The notes under the pieces: model-generated | What the model was told of the DNA's origin: nothing | What the model saw: only the letters and a program-made list of their open reading frames with translations | The model's database searches: none | Shown: positions 57,251 through 64,000 of the stretch, piece by piece | Position numbering within the stretch: position 1 is the first letter of the stretch | How the letters are laid out: every line of letters starts with the position of its first letter | Source of the DNA: an uncultured Sphingomonas sp. | Lineage (GTDB): Bacteria > Pseudomonadota > Alphaproteobacteria > Sphingomonadales > Sphingomonadaceae | Assembly (NCBI GenBank): GCA_913775975.1 | Contig: CAJYLQ010000017.1 | Location: 52,195 to 116,194, forward strand | Direction of reading: 5' to 3' | DNA length: 64,000 nt | Made by a program: the position numbers and the translations under genes

Positions 57251-57309
57251 CCTTCCCCGAATTGGGGAAGGTTCCCTTCCTTGACTTTTTGCGCCGCTGC
57301 CGCTAGGTG
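57251..57309 (+). promoter_or_regulatory. Hairpin and candidate promoter upstream of the DEAD-box helicase gene
   Basis: CCTTCCCC-GAATT-GGGGAAGG (57251-57271) is a perfect 8-bp stem, probably the end of the small gene upstream. TTGACT (57281-57286) with TAGGTG 17 bp later (57304-57309) is a weak sigma-70-like pair. It would give the helicase mRNA a leader of roughly 165 nt. Confidence 0.35.
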
Positions 57310-57477
57310 GCGCGCCATCGAGGCGTCATGCAGCGTGAACGGATCGTCGTATCCGGGCTCCGCCTCGGCTGAACCGCAAGGCTTCCCTTTTCACGCGGGG
57401 TGTCATCTTCCCCCCGCCGCCCGTGCGTCCGCTTGCCAGCGGCCGCCGGCCAACGGCTGTTGGCAAATAGGATTATC

Positions 57478-58833
57478 ATGACCTTCTCCTCTCTCGGCCT
57501 GTCCGAGCCGCTCGTCCGCGCGCTCGAAGCCAAGGGCTATTCCACCCCCACCCCGATCCAGGCGCAGGCGATCCCGACCGTGCTGGAGGGCCGCGACCTC
57601 TTGGGCATCGCCCAGACCGGCACCGGCAAGACGGCGGCGTTCGTCCTCCCCTCGATCCAGCGGCTCGTCGCGGCGGGCAAGCGCGTGCTGCCGACGCATG
57701 TGCGGATGCTCGTCCTCGCCCCGACGCGCGAGCTGGCCAGCCAGATCGCCGACAATGCGCGCGGCTATGCCAAGTTTTCCAAGCTGTCGGTCGCGACCGT
57801 GTTCGGCGGCACCAGCATCAATAAGAACCGGCAGGACTGCGCCCGCGGGCTCGACATCCTCGTCGCGACGCCGGGCCGGCTGATCGACCTGGTCGAGCAG
57901 GGCTTCGTCAACCTGTCGATGATCGAGATCCTGGTCCTCGACGAGGCGGACCAGATGATGGACCTGGGCTTCATCCACGCGCTGAAGCGCATCGTGAAGA
58001 TGGTGCCGAGGAAGCGCCAGACGCTGTTCTTCTCGGCCACCATGCCCGCCTCGATCCGCGAGCTGGCCGGCCAGTTCCTGACCGATCCGGCCACCGTCTC
58101 CGTCGTCCCCGCCGCCACCACGGCGGAGCGGGTCGACCAAGTCGTGACCTTCGTCAACCAGACCGAGAAGCAGGCGCTGCTGACGCTGGTGCTGGAAGAG
58201 GAGGAGATCGACCGCGCGCTCGTCTTCACCCGCACCAAGCACGGCGCCGACCGCGTCGTGAAACTGCTGGCGGGCAACGGCGTCACCGCCGTCGCGATCC
58301 ATGGCAACAAGAGCCAGGCACAGCGCGAGCGCGCGCTGGGCGCGTTCAAGGCGGGCGAGGTCCGCATCCTGGTCGCGACCGATATCGCCGCGCGCGGCAT
58401 CGACGTGTCGGGCGTCAGCCACGTCATCAACTTCGAACTGCCCAACGTGCCGGAGCAGTATGTCCACCGCATCGGCCGCACCGCGCGCGCGGGTGCCAGC
58501 GGCATCGCCATCGCCTTCTGCGCCGATGACGAGCGGCCGTACCTGAAGGATATCGAGAAGGTGACGCGCCAGAAGATCCCGGTGCGCCCCCTGCCCGACG
58601 ACTTCATGAAGAAGGCGGACGCGATCAAGGCGACGCGCGTCAAGGCGATCGGCGCCGACCCCGCCCCGCGCGAGGATCGCCCGCGTGGCGCCCGCGGGCC
58701 GATGAAGCCGCGCGCGACGCATGCGCCCAAGCCGACCGGCACGACCGGCCGCAACTATGCCAATGCCAGCCGCCGCGGCGGGCGTGGCGGGCGCGGTCGC
58801 GGCACCGGCGGGGCGACCACCGCCGCGCGGTAA
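57478..58833 (+). CDS. DEAD-box ATP-dependent RNA helicase (RhlE-like)
   Basis: A 451-residue helicase. The Q motif is in GYSTPTPIQAQAI, motif I AQTGTGKTAAF, Ia PTRELASQI, Ib TPGRL, II VLDEADQMMD, III FSATMP, IV-V VATDIAARGIDVSGVSHVIN and VI YVHRIGRTARAG. The tail is basic and Arg/Gly-rich (RRGGRGGRGRGTGG). It probably unwinds RNA in ribosome assembly or decay. AGGA precedes the ATG at 57478. Confidence 0.93.
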   Translation: MTFSSLGLSEPLVRALEAKGYSTPTPIQAQAIPTVLEGRDLLGIAQTGTGKTAAFVLPSIQRLVAAGKRVLPTHVRMLVLAPTRELASQIADNARGYAKFSKLSVATVFGGTSINKNRQDCARGLDILVATPGRLIDLVEQGFVNLSMIEILVLDEADQMMDLGFIHALKRIVKMVPRKRQTLFFSATMPASIRELAGQFLTDPATVSVVPAATTAERVDQVVTFVNQTEKQALLTLVLEEEEIDRALVFTRTKHGADRVVKLLAGNGVTAVAIHGNKSQAQRERALGAFKAGEVRILVATDIAARGIDVSGVSHVINFELPNVPEQYVHRIGRTARAGASGIAIAFCADDERPYLKDIEKVTRQKIPVRPLPDDFMKKADAIKATRVKAIGADPAPREDRPRGARGPMKPRATHAPKPTGTTGRNYANASRRGGRGGRGRGTGGATTAAR

Positions 58834-58906
58834 CCTGACCCGCCTACGGAAACAGCTGTGTGCCTCGCGGGTTTGTCTATGACGGACCCGCAACAGGAGA
58901 GGCGCC

Positions 58907-59173
58907 ATGGACGTATCCGTCACCCCGATCGCCGAACGCATCGCCCGCGTCCTCGCGGCGGAGCGGATCAGCGCCAATGGCGAGGGGGCCGAGGAATCGG
59001 CCTCCGCGCATGTCGACAGCGCATGGCGCGATCACCTGCCCGAGGCGCTGGCGGTGCTGCGGACGCTGCGCGAGCCGGATCGCGCGATGGCGGATGCCGG
59101 CGATGTCGGCGTCTGGGAGCGGATGGTGCGCGTCGCGATCGAAACCTCGCTGCCGCCCAAGGTGGTGCTGTAA
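58907..59173 (+). CDS. Small conserved-looking hypothetical protein
   Basis: An 88-residue helical, acidic protein (VTPIAERIARVLAAERISAN; VDSAWRDHLPEALAVLRTLR; VWERMVRVAIETSLPPKVV). AGGAGA lies 7 nt upstream of the ATG, and codon use is normal for the window. No family is recognised. It lies between the helicase and the convergent GNAT gene. Confidence 0.72.
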   Translation: MDVSVTPIAERIARVLAAERISANGEGAEESASAHVDSAWRDHLPEALAVLRTLREPDRAMADAGDVGVWERMVRVAIETSLPPKVVL

Positions 59174-59180
59174 CGGCCGC

Positions 59181-59696
59181 CTAACCCCGGCGGTACACCT
59201 GCACCGCCCGGCCGTTATAGAGCACGTCGGGCTGGCGGACATAGCCCAGCCGTTCGGCGAGGCGGATCGACGCGGTGTTGGCGGCATCGATGATGCAGGC
59301 GGTGCGGGCCATGCCCTGCCCGTCCGCCCAGTCGAGGATCGCGCCCATCGCCTCCCGCGCCAGACCGCGACCGTGCGCGGCGGGGCCGAGCGTCCAGCCC
59401 GCCTCCGGACAGTCGGGCAGCATCGGCGTGGTGACGCGGCGATTGTCCATCAGCCCCGCCTCGCCCAGCACCGCGCCCGTCTGTCGGTCGCGGAGCACCC
59501 ACATGCCGCGCCCGAACAGCGTCCACTGGCCGACATGGCGGAGCAGCCGCAGCCACACCTCCTCCGCCGCGCGCGGCTGGCCGCCGATATGGCGATAGAC
59601 CGCCGGATCGCCCCAGATCGCGGTCAGCGCGGGATGGTCTTCGGCCTGATGCCCGCTCAGGATCAGGCGTTCGGTCGTCAGCGTGGGGGCGGTCAT
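59181..59696 (-). CDS. GNAT family N-acetyltransferase (RimJ/RimL-like)
   Basis: A 171-residue acetyltransferase: TLTTERLILSGHQAEDHPAL, VLRDRQTGAVLGEAGLMDNR, WTLGPAAHGRGLAREAMGAI (acetyl-CoA loop GRGLA) and ANTASIRLAERLGYVRQP. The start MTAPTLTTERL is typical of RimJ/RimL-type enzymes. The substrate is unknown. Confidence 0.85.
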   Translation of the reverse strand: MTAPTLTTERLILSGHQAEDHPALTAIWGDPAVYRHIGGQPRAAEEVWLRLLRHVGQWTLFGRGMWVLRDRQTGAVLGEAGLMDNRRVTTPMLPDCPEAGWTLGPAAHGRGLAREAMGAILDWADGQGMARTACIIDAANTASIRLAERLGYVRQPDVLYNGRAVQVYRRG

Positions 59697-59758
59697 GCGT
59701 TGCAGCGTACAGTTGCCGGGCGGCGCGGCAAGCGTGGCGGCAAGTGTGGCGGCTGCGG

Positions 59759-60394
59759 TCAGCCCAGCGCCGCCGCGCCCAGCCGGGCGAGCTCGGCGTC
59801 GAGGATGCGCGCCACCGCCGCCTCCATCGTGCGCATGTCGCGCTCCGGTTGCGTCAGCCGCCGCGTGACGAGGCCGGCGGAGAGCAGCTGGACCAGATCA
59901 GTCATCTCCGCCAGCCGCGAATCGGCGGCGTCGATGCCGCGCAGCAGCACCGCCAGCGCGCGCAGGATATTGCCGCGCAGGCGCGATTCGACCGCCTGAT
60001 GCACCTCCGCGATGCGGGGGTTGCGACCCGATTCGGCGATCACCTCGCACACTAGGCAGCATTCCTCCACCGGCTCGTCGTCGGCGATGATCCGGCCGAG
60101 CCACTTGCGCGCCGCCGCCGGATCGGCCCTGGCGATCGCGGCGTCCAGTTCCGCCTCGTGCAGGAACTGCTGCATGTCGCGGCTGACGATCGCGGCGATC
60201 ATGTCCTCCTTGCTGGCGAAGTCGCGATACAGCTGGCCGACCGCGACGCCCGACTCGGCGGCGATCTGCGCCACGCCGGTGCGGTGGAACCCCTGCCGCG
60301 CGAACAGGGTTCTGGCGGTGTCGAGGATCTGTTGCCGGCGGACATCGGCGCGCGCGGCGCGGGATGACGCGTTGCACTGCAAAAAATCGATCAA
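59759..60394 (-). CDS. TetR/AcrR family repressor of the RND efflux operon
   Basis: A ~211-residue regulator with a helix-turn-helix in RRQQILDTARTLFARQGFHR, then AQIAAESGVAVGQLYRDFAS, and a TetR C-terminal domain with a Cys pair (VEECCLVCEVIAESGRN). There is no in-frame ATG near the domain start; TTG at 60394 (or 60382) is the likely start, as any earlier start would translate through the operator. It is divergent from the efflux genes. Confidence 0.8.
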   Translation of the reverse strand: MIDFLQCNASSRAARADVRRQQILDTARTLFARQGFHRTGVAQIAAESGVAVGQLYRDFASKEDMIAAIVSRDMQQFLHEAELDAAIARADPAAARKWLGRIIADDEPVEECCLVCEVIAESGRNPRIAEVHQAVESRLRGNILRALAVLLRGIDAADSRLAEMTDLVQLLSAGLVTRRLTQPERDMRTMEAAVARILDAELARLGAAALG

Positions 60395-60449
60395 GACTTC
60401 ATCTTTCGCTCTTGCCAGTTCGTCGGGTTTGCGCCTAGTCGCCTGAACC

Positions 60450-60469
60450 GTGAGTGAGCGATCACTCAC
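60450..60469. promoter_or_regulatory. Palindromic TetR-type operator before the efflux operon
   Basis: GTGAGTGA (60450-60457) and TCACTCAC (60462-60469) flank a 4-bp spacer, giving a perfect 20-bp dyad midway between the divergent repressor and efflux genes. It is the size and position expected for an AcrR-like repressor site. Confidence 0.75.
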
Positions 60470-60497
60470 AATAACGCAACAGGTGGCGGGTCTATAC

Positions 60498-61688
60498 ATG
60501 AAAAATCTCGTGCCGGCGCTGGGCGCCGCCCTGATGATGACGGGTTGCGGCAAGGCGCCGCAGCAGCAGCCCCCCGCCGCCCCGCCCGTCGTCGGCGTGG
60601 TCGCCGTCCAGCAGCAGCCGGTGACGCTGACCACCGAGCTGCCCGGCCGGACGAGCGCGTACGAAACGTCCGAGGTGCGGCCGCAGGTGAACGGCATCGT
60701 GCTGGCGCGCCTGTTCCAGGAGGGCGACATGGTGCGGCAGGGGCAACCGCTCTATCGCATCGACCCGTCCCCCTATCAGGCGCAGGTCGCCAGCGCGCAG
60801 GCGGCGCTGGCCCGGGCGCGCGCCGCCATCGCCTCCAGCCGGGCGCTCGCGCGCCGCTATGGCGAGCTGGTGAAGATCAACGCTATCTCCCGCCAGGAGT
60901 TCGAGAACGCGACGACGCAGGCGCAGCAGGCGGAGGCGGACGTCGCGGCGCAGACCGCCGCGCTGCGATCGGCGCGGATCGACCTGTCGCGCACCACCGT
61001 GCGCGCGCCGATCACCGGCCGGATCGGCCGATCGACCTTCACCACCGGCGCGCTGGTGACGGCGGCGCAGACCAGCCCGCTGACGACGATCCAGCGGCTC
61101 GACCCCGTCTATGTCGATATCCAGCAGTCTAGCGCGGACCTGCTCCGCCTGCGCCAGCAGCTGCTGGCCGGCGACCTGTCGCGCGGCGCGGGCGCGGCGC
61201 GCGTGCGGCTGAAGCTGGAGGACGGCAGCACCTATCCCATTGAGGGCACGCTGAAGTTCGCGGACGTGACGGTCGATCCGTCGACCGGCAGCCAGATCAT
61301 CCGCGCATTGTTCGACAATCCGCGCGGGCTGCTCCTGCCGGGCATGTTCGTGCGCGCCGAGCTGGTGCAGGGCACGCAGGCGAACGCGATCCTCGTACCC
61401 CAGCGCGCGGTGTCGCGCGACGAGAAGGGGCATCCGACGGTGATGGTCGTCGGGCAGAAGAACATGGTCGAACCGCGCGCGCTGACCGCGCCGCGCACGA
61501 TCGGCGACAACTGGCTGGTGACCGGCGGGCTGAAGCCGGGCGACAAGGTGATCGTGGAGGGCGGCATGATGCTGCGCCCCGGCATGCCGGTGACGCCGCA
61601 ACCCTATGACCCCAACGCCAAGCCCGCCGCCCCCGGCGGGGCGGGGCAGCCGGGTCAGGGTCAGGGTCAGCAGGGGCAGGCCAAGTAA
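60498..61688 (+). CDS. RND efflux periplasmic adaptor (AcrA/MexA-like lipoprotein)
   Basis: A 396-residue membrane fusion protein with a lipobox (LMMTGC, Cys17). It has lipoyl/hairpin segments (VRPQVNGIVLARLFQEGDMV, DPSPYQAQVASAQAALARAR), TTVRAPITGRIGRSTFT, and a beta-barrel (LDPVYVDIQQSSADLLRLR; LFDNPRGLLLPGMFVRAELV). The C-tail is Pro/Gly/Gln-rich. It bridges the inner-membrane pump and an outer-membrane channel; no channel gene is in view. The ATG at 60498 has only a weak ribosome site. Confidence 0.92.
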   Translation: MKNLVPALGAALMMTGCGKAPQQQPPAAPPVVGVVAVQQQPVTLTTELPGRTSAYETSEVRPQVNGIVLARLFQEGDMVRQGQPLYRIDPSPYQAQVASAQAALARARAAIASSRALARRYGELVKINAISRQEFENATTQAQQAEADVAAQTAALRSARIDLSRTTVRAPITGRIGRSTFTTGALVTAAQTSPLTTIQRLDPVYVDIQQSSADLLRLRQQLLAGDLSRGAGAARVRLKLEDGSTYPIEGTLKFADVTVDPSTGSQIIRALFDNPRGLLLPGMFVRAELVQGTQANAILVPQRAVSRDEKGHPTVMVVGQKNMVEPRALTAPRTIGDNWLVTGGLKPGDKVIVEGGMMLRPGMPVTPQPYDPNAKPAAPGGAGQPGQGQGQQGQAK

Positions 61689-64000
61689 ATGGCCCGCTAT
61701 TTCATCGACCGGCCCATCTTCGCATGGGTTATCGCGCTGATCCTGATGCTGGCGGGCGTGCTGGCGATCCGGACGCTGCCGATCGCGCAGTTCCCCGAGA
61801 TCGCGCCGCCCGCGGTCGCGATCACCGCCAGCTACCCCGGCGCCGACGCCGAGACGCTGGAACGCACGACGACGCAGATCATCGAGCAGCAGCTGAAGGG
61901 CATCGACAACCTTCGCTATTTCTCGTCCTCCTCCGCCTCGGCCGGGGTGGTCACGATCACGCTGACCTTCGAGCAGGGCACCGATCCCGACATCGCGCAG
62001 GTGCAGGTCCAGAACAAGCTGCAGGCGGCGACGCCGCTCCTGCCGCAGGAGGTCCAGCGCCAGGGCATCCAGGTGACGAAATCGGCCGCCAGCTTCCTCT
62101 TGGTCGTCGGCCTCGTCTCCACCGACGGGTCGCACAGCAATACCGACCTGTCGGACATGGTCGTGTCGAAGTTCCAGGATCCGATCAGCCGCGTGTCCGG
62201 CGTCGGCGAGCTGCAGGTGTTCGGCAGCCAGTATGCGATGCGCATCTGGGTCGATCCGATCAAGCTGTCGAGCTATCAGCTGACGATCGCCGACGTGACG
62301 GCGGCGGTGCAGGCGCAGAACGCGCAGGTTTCCGCCGGGCAGCTGGGCGCGCAGCCCGCGCCCAAGGAGCAGATGCTGAACGCGACCGTCTCCGTGCAGT
62401 CGCGACTCCAGACGCCCGAGGAATTCCGCCAGATCCGGCTGAAGACGACCGCCGGCGGCGCCGTGGTGCGGCTGGGCGATGTCGCGCGGGTGGAGATCGG
62501 CACGGAGAATTACGGCTTCGACGTCCAGTATAACGGCCGCCCCGCCTCCGGCTTCGGCGTGCGGCTGGCGGCGGGCGCCAACGCGCTCGACACGGTCGAG
62601 CTGGTGAAGGCGCGCGCGCAGGAGATCGGGGCGACGCTGCCCGCCGACGTCAAGGTCATCTATCCCTATGACACGACGCCGTTCGTGCGGCTGTCGGTGG
62701 AGCAGGTGATCCACACGCTGGTCGAGGCGGTGATCCTGGTCTTCCTCGTCATGTTCCTGTTCCTGCAGAACTGGCGCGCGACGCTGATCCCGACGATCGC
62801 GGTGCCCGTGGTGCTGCTGGGCACGTTCGCGGTGATGGCGATCGCGGGCTTCACGATCAACACGCTGACGCTGTTCGGCATGGTGCTGGCGATCGGCCTG
62901 CTCGTCGACGACGCGATCGTCGTCGTCGAGAACGTCGAGCGCCTGATCGTCACCGAGCACCTCAGCCCCAAGGAAGCCGCGCGCAAGTCGATGGACGAGA
63001 TCAGCAGCGCGCTGGTCGGCATCGGCATGGTGCTCTCGGCGGTGTTCCTGCCGATGGCCTTCTTCGGCGGCTCGACCGGCGTGATCTACCGCCAGTTCTC
63101 GATCACGATCGTCTCGGCGATGGTGCTCTCGGTGCTGGTCGCGCTGATCCTGACGCCCGCGCTCTGCGCCACGATCTTGAAGCCGCACGATCCGGACAAG
63201 CAGGAGGGCAACGGGCCGCTGGCGCGCTTCTTCCGCTGGTTCAACCGCAACTTCGACCGCGCGCAGCATCGCTACGAGGGCGGGGTGAAGAGCACCGCGC
63301 GCCACTGGAAGCGCTCGCTGCTGGTCTATCTGCTGATCGTCGCGGGCATGGCGCTCGTCTTCATCCGGCTGCCCTCGGGCTTCCTGCCCGACGAGGACCA
63401 GGGCTTCGTGCTCGCGCTGGTGCAGGGCCCGGCGGGCGCGAGCAGTGCGCGCACCGAGAAGGGGCTGGCGCTGACCCGCGACCACTTCCTCAAGCAGGAA
63501 GGCAAGAACGTCCAGGGCGTCTTCACGATCAACGGCTTCAGCTTCGCCGGCCAGGGCCAGAACACCGGCCTGGTGTTCGTCAACCTGAAGCCGTGGGAGG
63601 AGCGTTCGGGCGGCGACAATCGCGCCCAGGCGATCGTCGGGCGCGCGATGGGGTCCTTCTCGCAATATAAGGACGGGTTGATCTTCGCGCTGATCCCGCC
63701 CGCGGTGCAGGAGCTCGGCAATGCCACCGGCTTCGACGTGCAGCTGGTCGACACCGGCGGGGTCGGGCACGAGAAGCTGACGCAGATTCGCAACATGATG
63801 CTCGGCATGGCATCGCAGGATCCGCGGCTGGCGCAGGTGCGCCCGCTGAGCCTGGAGGACGCGCCGCAGCTCAAGGTGAAGATCGACGAGGACAAGGCGC
63901 GCGCGCTCGGGCTCGACCTCGCCGACGTCAACAGCACCATCGCGACAGCGTGGGGCGGCGGCTATATCAACGACTTCATCGACCGCGGTCGCGTGAAGCG
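61689..64000 (+). CDS. RND efflux transporter permease (HAE1/AcrB-like), 3' end outside window
   Basis: The first 770 codons of an AcrB-type pump: [40 protein letters not shown], and the proton-relay pair in [12 protein letters not shown] at residues 407-408, exactly as in Acr[21 protein letters not shown] and [10 protein letters not shown] follow. It should export hydrophobic drugs or toxic compounds with protons. Its ATG directly follows the adaptor's TAA. The ORF is open to the right edge. Confidence 0.93.
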   Translation, partial: MARYFIDRPIFAWVIALILMLAGVLAIRTLPIAQFPEIAPPAVAITASYPGADAETLERTTTQIIEQQLKGIDNLRYFSSSSASAGVVTITLTFEQGTDPDIAQVQVQNKLQAATPLLPQEVQRQGIQVTKSAASFLLVVGLVSTDGSHSNTDLSDMVVSKFQDPISRVSGVGELQVFGSQYAMRIWVDPIKLSSYQLTIADVTAAVQAQNAQVSAGQLGAQPAPKEQMLNATVSVQSRLQTPEEFRQIRLKTTAGGAVVRLGDVARVEIGTENYGFDVQYNGRPASGFGVRLAAGANALDTVELVKARAQEIGATLPADVKVIYPYDTTPFVRLSVEQVIHTLVEAVILVFLVMFLFLQNWRATLIPTIAVPVVLLGTFAVMAIAGFTINTLTLFGMVLAIGLLVDDAIVVVENVERLIVTEHLSPKEAARKSMDEISSALVGIGMVLSAVFLPMAFFGGSTGVIYRQFSITIVSAMVLSVLVALILTPALCATILKPHDPDKQEGNGPLARFFRWFNRNFDRAQHRYEGGVKSTARHWKRSLLVYLLIVAGMALVFIRLPSGFLPDEDQGFVLALVQGPAGASSARTEKGLALTRDHFLKQEGKNVQGVFTINGFSFAGQGQNTGLVFVNLKPWEERSGGDNRAQAIVGRAMGSFSQYKDGLIFALIPPAVQELGNATGFDVQLVDTGGVGHEKLTQIRNMMLGMASQDPRLAQVRPLSLEDAPQLKVKIDEDKARALGLDLADVNSTIATAWGGGYINDFIDRGRVK

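Noticed and set aside
60492..63770. A 1,092-codon reverse-strand open frame
   Set aside because: Antisense to the adaptor and pump genes, Arg/His/Gln-rich low-complexity translation; a by-product of high third-position GC.

Overview
The window looks like chromosomal DNA from a Sphingomonas-like alphaproteobacterium (order Sphingomonadales). GC is very high and third codon positions are mostly G or C. Three large TonB-dependent receptors (two of the 'VVTGSRI' type), a DUF2093 gene, a FecI/FecR/STN-receptor unit, polyhydroxybutyrate reductase and several families of palindromic extragenic repeats all fit that group. I find no rRNA, tRNA, CRISPR array or intact insertion sequence.

Left part (1-16.1 kb): the 5' end of a DUF1800 gene, then an ArnT-like GT39 glycosyltransferase divergent from a tight run of GT2 glycosyltransferase, YdjC/ChbG-like deacetylase, ECF sigma factor, FecR and STN-domain TonB receptor. 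These are followed by an OmpA-family lipoprotein, a CNNM/CorC membrane protein, an APH(3')-like phosphotransferase, a membrane-anchored helix-hairpin-helix protein, and purD and xseA, whose divergent start codons overlap. xseA continues into DUF2093 and an M23 lipoprotein peptidase.

Middle (16.1-25.6 kb): a segment that appears less GC-rich, with two paralogous ~1,040-residue TonB receptors, a TPR/aspartyl-beta-hydroxylase protein, two small secreted proteins of unknown function and a ~0.9 kb gene desert. It is closed by a strong terminator.

25.6-46.8 kb: clpB; an M16 peptidase with a small partner; a GH43-like secreted protein; a Tat-exported DUF885 protein; a P-loop kinase; a YdfG-like SDR; an alginate-export-type porin; and the C4-dicarboxylate locus dctA/dctB/dctD, whose DctD lacks the GAFTGA loop. 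Next come a phytase-like esterase with a duplicated C-terminal fragment, a DUF1801 gene, a glycine-zipper protein and a chemoreceptor.

46.8-64 kb: TetR/darcynin pair, phbB, hemH, an orphan molybdopterin-binding oxidoreductase large subunit, a branched-chain 2-oxoacid dehydrogenase operon (E1alpha, E1beta, E2) with palindromic repeats at each junction and inside the E2 gene, a DEAD-box helicase, small hypotheticals, a GNAT enzyme, and a TetR-controlled RND efflux operon that runs off the right edge.

The most unusual points are the envelope-sugar trio contiguous with a cell-surface signalling unit, the GAFTGA-less DctD, the in-frame palindromic repeat in E2, the partial duplication next to the phytase-like gene, and the two-receptor/oxygenase segment. 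All functional calls are by reading motifs; no search was run.
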